DNA of 6,718 nt from contig SKHC01000062.1 of NCBI GenBank assembly GCA_007117145.1, positions 1 to 6,718 on the forward strand, in the 5' to 3' direction. This document shows positions 4,598 to 6,718 of this stretch, piece by piece. The position numbers were made by a program, and so were the translations under genes. The notes under the pieces are model-generated. The model saw nothing but the letters and a program-made list of their open reading frames with translations. It was not told the DNA's origin and did not search any database. The number at the start of each line of letters is the position of its first letter. Within the stretch, counting starts at the first letter, position 1. The stretch comes from Candidatus Woesearchaeota archaeon. GTDB lineage: Archaea; Nanobdellota; Nanobdellia; Woesearchaeales; 21-14-0-10-32-9.

Positions 4598-5540
4598 CAA
4601 ATAAGTCTTTTATCTCGTCTATTGACTTAGTTTGGCCAATTCTAACTCTAAGCTCAGCTCCCCCTTTAATTCCTCTTGTGAATTGCATGGCTTGGCTTCT
4701 AATCTGAGCAAAATTTATATCGTAATTCTCAGTGTATTTTAAGTATTTAAATAACATTTTCAGTTGCGCTTTACTATCTTCATCATAGCTGTCATTTGTT
4801 AAATAACTGTTGACTTGATTGAATATGTTAGGATTTCCTCTGGCAGCTCTACCTATCATCACAAAGTCACACCCTGTTTCTTCAAGCATCGCCTTAGCAG
4901 TCTCAGGAGAAGTAATATCTCCATTGCCAACAACTGGTATGTCAACTAATTCTTTTAGCTGTTTTATCTTGCTCCAATCTGCTCTCCCACTGTAACCTTG
5001 ACTTACTGTTCTTGGATGAAGTGTTAACATAGATATTCCACATTCCTCAGCTAATTTTCCAATGTTTGAAAACAAGTAACAATTGTTATTTGTAACTCCA
5101 GACCTCATCTTTAACGTGACTGGTTTATCCACAGCGGAAACTAATTTGGTGAATAGTTTCTTGTTAAAATCTTGCTTTTGCAAAAGTGCAGCTCCTGCCA
5201 TCTGTCTGGTTATGTGGGGAGCTGGGCAACCCATATTGAAATCTATTACGTCAAAGTGTGGCTCAACTATCTTGGCTGCCTCAACTATTTTATCTATGTC
5301 GTTTCCAAATAATTGTATTCCCACTGGTTTTTCTTTAGGGCTGAATTCTAAGATTTTAGTAATCTCTTCTCTTTGTAATCTTAGCTCTTTGTTTTTTTGT
5401 ATTATAAAATTAGCATTAGTTAGCTCTGTTGTGACCATTGCAGCACCGTTCTCTCTGCATAGCAACCTAAATGCAGGGTCACTTATACCTGCCATCGGAG
5501 CAAAGAATGCTTTCCCATCAAACTTTGGAAGTCTGTCCAT
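4581..5540 (-). CDS. dus: tRNA-dihydrouridine synthase (COG0042)
   Basis: This FMN-dependent enzyme reduces uridine to dihydrouridine in the D-loop of tRNA in the cytoplasm. The TIM-barrel opens with FFAPMAGISDPAFR (12-25). GIQLFG (74-79) follows, and then the family signature FNMGCPAPH (101-109), in which C105 is the catalytic proton donor, with GAALL (116-120). KMRSG, TLHPRT, GNGDI (FMN contact) and GRAARGNPNIF (FMN phosphate loop) come in the usual order. The C-terminal helical tRNA-binding domain contains AQIRSQAMQFTRGIKGG. At 319 residues it is full length. The start at 5540 places MDRLPKFDGKAFFAPM at the expected distance from the barrel. The gene lies 42 bases after the TadC-like gene on the same strand and may be co-transcribed, although a weak TATA-like tract is present between them. 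The tRNA position modified is not deducible. Confidence 0.95.
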   Translation of the reverse strand: MDRLPKFDGKAFFAPMAGISDPAFRLLCRENGAAMVTTELTNANFIIQKNKELRLQREEITKILEFSPKEKPVGIQLFGNDIDKIVEAAKIVEPHFDVIDFNMGCPAPHITRQMAGAALLQKQDFNKKLFTKLVSAVDKPVTLKMRSGVTNNNCYLFSNIGKLAEECGISMLTLHPRTVSQGYSGRADWSKIKQLKELVDIPVVGNGDITSPETAKAMLEETGCDFVMIGRAARGNPNIFNQVNSYLTNDSYDEDSKAQLKMLFKYLKYTENYDINFAQIRSQAMQFTRGIKGGAELRVRIGQTKSIDEIKDLFDEVLE

Positions 5541-5565
5541 TTAAAGAATGAAAAGAACTGTCTGC

Positions 5566-5577
5566 TTAAAAAAATTT
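5566..5577 (-). promoter_or_regulatory. Weak TATA-like tract before the Dus gene
   Basis: On the minus strand AAATTTTTTTAA lies about 30 bases before the ATG at 5540, at a TATA-box distance. It could give Dus its own leaderless promoter, or be the T-rich terminator of the TadC-like gene whose stop is at 5583, or both. Confidence 0.3.
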
Positions 5578-5582
5578 GTTAT

Positions 5583-6671
5583 CTAAAGAATCCCACCCAT
5601 CATAGAACTAAACAAATAGTTCGCTGCCAAGTATATGGCAATGCTAACTGCTATAAATATTGGGATGAACTTTAAACCTTCTTTTATACTTCCCTTTCTT
5701 ATCGTGCTTATAATTGCTGATGAGAAAAAAGATGTTATGGAAATTATTACTAAGCTAAATATTTGAAAGTTTTGAACGTTTATCATATCACTATCGATGT
5801 TTAGAGAAAAAAACGAGGTGTCAGTTCCTATGTCTAATTGAGACGTAATATTTTTGATTACATCTAATAGCTCTGTGCTTAAAGCTAAGAGTACTGGAGC
5901 TGCAAAAACGCTTGCAACACCTATGAATATAACGTATGTCATAACACTTGCAGCGATTTCTTTTTTCATCAACCTCGTCTCGTAGATGTTCTCTGCTATC
6001 TTGTTTAAGAGCTGAGCCATCTCCCCGCCAGAATTAATTCCCTCAATTATAAGACTTAGAGTCTCTTTTAATATCTTAGAATCATATTTATCAGAAAAAA
6101 TTTTTAGAGCAACTTGAAGGTCTTCTCCAGCTATTGTCGCTTTAGCTATCTCTTCGATTTCTGATGCTAACACACCAAATTTTGACCTGACTGCAAACCA
6201 AAGAGCTCTATCTATTGCCATACCCGCACTTATATTTGCGCTTGCTAATTGCAGAAAATCAGGTAAAGCCTCCTCGATTTGTTTAATTCTCCTAAATATT
6301 AAAACGTCAAATATCAACATGCTAATTAACGCTAATAACATGTAAACAAACACGAATGTGAAAGCCATTGCGACAAACATTAACAAAAACACATCTGTTA
6401 AGAAACTTTCAAGAATCACTCCTGAAATACTTACAACGAGGCCAACGAAGAATGCCGAGAAGAAACTTGCAAACACTAAATAATCATTGAACTTTAAAGG
6501 ATGAAGCTCGAAACCTGTTTTGTTTAGAAACTCCGCGTAAAATCCAATTAGCCCTCGATTATACTTTTTTTTCTTATACCTCTTCCCAAAAAAGCCTTGA
6601 CCTTGATTCGTCTCTTTTTTAGCTGAATCTTTTTTTTCAAATTTTTCCTTTAATTTATCTAAGAGCTTCAT
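5583..6671 (-). CDS. Archaeal TadC/FlaJ-type membrane protein (type II secretion F family)
   Basis: This is the polytopic platform protein of an archaeal pilus or type II-like secretion machine, normally working with a TadA/GspE-type ATPase. A basic cytoplasmic N-terminus (lysine-rich, 27-37) precedes two helices (about 64-87 and 94-121). The cytoplasmic T2SSF domain (about 133-240) has the family signatures LPDFLQLASANISAGMAIDRAL (136-157, paired LPD and GM) and GINSGGEMAQLL. Three further helices occupy about 245-267, 305-325 and 337-356. ATG at 6671 is preferred because GGTG lies 5 bases upstream and the protein then starts MKLLDKLKEK. A GTG at 6689 in the same frame is an alternative, and the frame stays open to the window edge at 6718. 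No ATPase or pilin is visible inside the window, so the machine type is undetermined. Confidence 0.87.
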   Translation of the reverse strand: MKLLDKLKEKFEKKDSAKKETNQGQGFFGKRYKKKKYNRGLIGFYAEFLNKTGFELHPLKFNDYLVFASFFSAFFVGLVVSISGVILESFLTDVFLLMFVAMAFTFVFVYMLLALISMLIFDVLIFRRIKQIEEALPDFLQLASANISAGMAIDRALWFAVRSKFGVLASEIEEIAKATIAGEDLQVALKIFSDKYDSKILKETLSLIIEGINSGGEMAQLLNKIAENIYETRLMKKEIAASVMTYVIFIGVASVFAAPVLLALSTELLDVIKNITSQLDIGTDTSFFSLNIDSDMINVQNFQIFSLVIISITSFFSSAIISTIRKGSIKEGLKFIPIFIAVSIAIYLAANYLFSSMMGGIL

Positions 6672-6718
6672 TGATACACCGCTACCCACTAATTGGACGT
6701 CTTTGACTTTGAATGAAT

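Noticed and set aside
5083..5544. Plus-strand 153-codon ORF antisense to the Dus gene
   Set aside because: It is a long open shadow frame opposite conserved Dus motifs, with no promoter or recognisable domain.
1..6718. CRISPR array, transposon ends, toxin-antitoxin pair or defence island
   Set aside because: No regularly spaced repeats, transposase or paired small toxin genes were found. The two PD-(D/E)XK-like proteins alone do not define a defence system.

Overview
The window reads as a gene-dense, AT-rich archaeal chromosome segment. The evidence for Archaea is mutually consistent: several start codons lie about 20-30 bases downstream of TATA boxes with no Shine-Dalgarno site (leaderless transcription), two of these TATA boxes have a BRE-like purine-rich element, the RNase HII has archaeal/eukaryotic-type motifs, there is a TadC/FlaJ-type membrane protein, a membrane-anchored winged-helix regulator of the archaeal COG2512 kind, and a secreted Ig-like protein crowded with N-glycosylation sequons. 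The small, tightly packed and partly overlapping genes fit a DPANN lineage (Woesearchaeota/Pacearchaeota-like), but that placement is inference.

Layout. Positions 1-108 hold nested inverted repeats and the promoter of an AAA+ ATPase/DUF4143 gene (109-1299, +), which is visibly more AT-rich than the rest. The 189-base gap 1300-1488 is not empty: after a terminator-like hairpin it carries a BRE/TATA promoter, a G-rich structured stretch and a T-run (about 1374-1450), which looks like an independent small RNA gene, followed by a separate TATA box for the next gene. At 1489-2307 (+) is the membrane-anchored winged-helix regulator, converging with a 4-base overlap on a secreted, sequon-rich two-Ig-domain protein (2304-3407, -). 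A divergent promoter region at 3408-3535 contains back-to-back TATA boxes with an 11-bp-period tandem repeat between them, and drives a 98-residue PD-(D/E)XK nuclease-like gene (3536-3832, +). That gene converges with an 18-base overlap on RNase HII (3815-4447, -). To the right, all genes are on the minus strand in the transcription order TadC-like (5583-6671), tRNA-dihydrouridine synthase (4581-5540), a candidate 39-codon ORF (4478-4597), RNase HII.

Functionally the window mixes housekeeping nucleic-acid enzymes (RNase HII, Dus, a small nuclease) with envelope functions (TadC-like pilus/secretion platform, glycosylated surface protein, membrane regulator). The points most worth following are the Glu-for-Asp change at the first catalytic position of RNase HII, the putative orphan RNA gene, the repeat between divergent promoters, and the unusual domain make-up of the secreted protein. 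No tRNA, rRNA, CRISPR array or insertion sequence was recognised.
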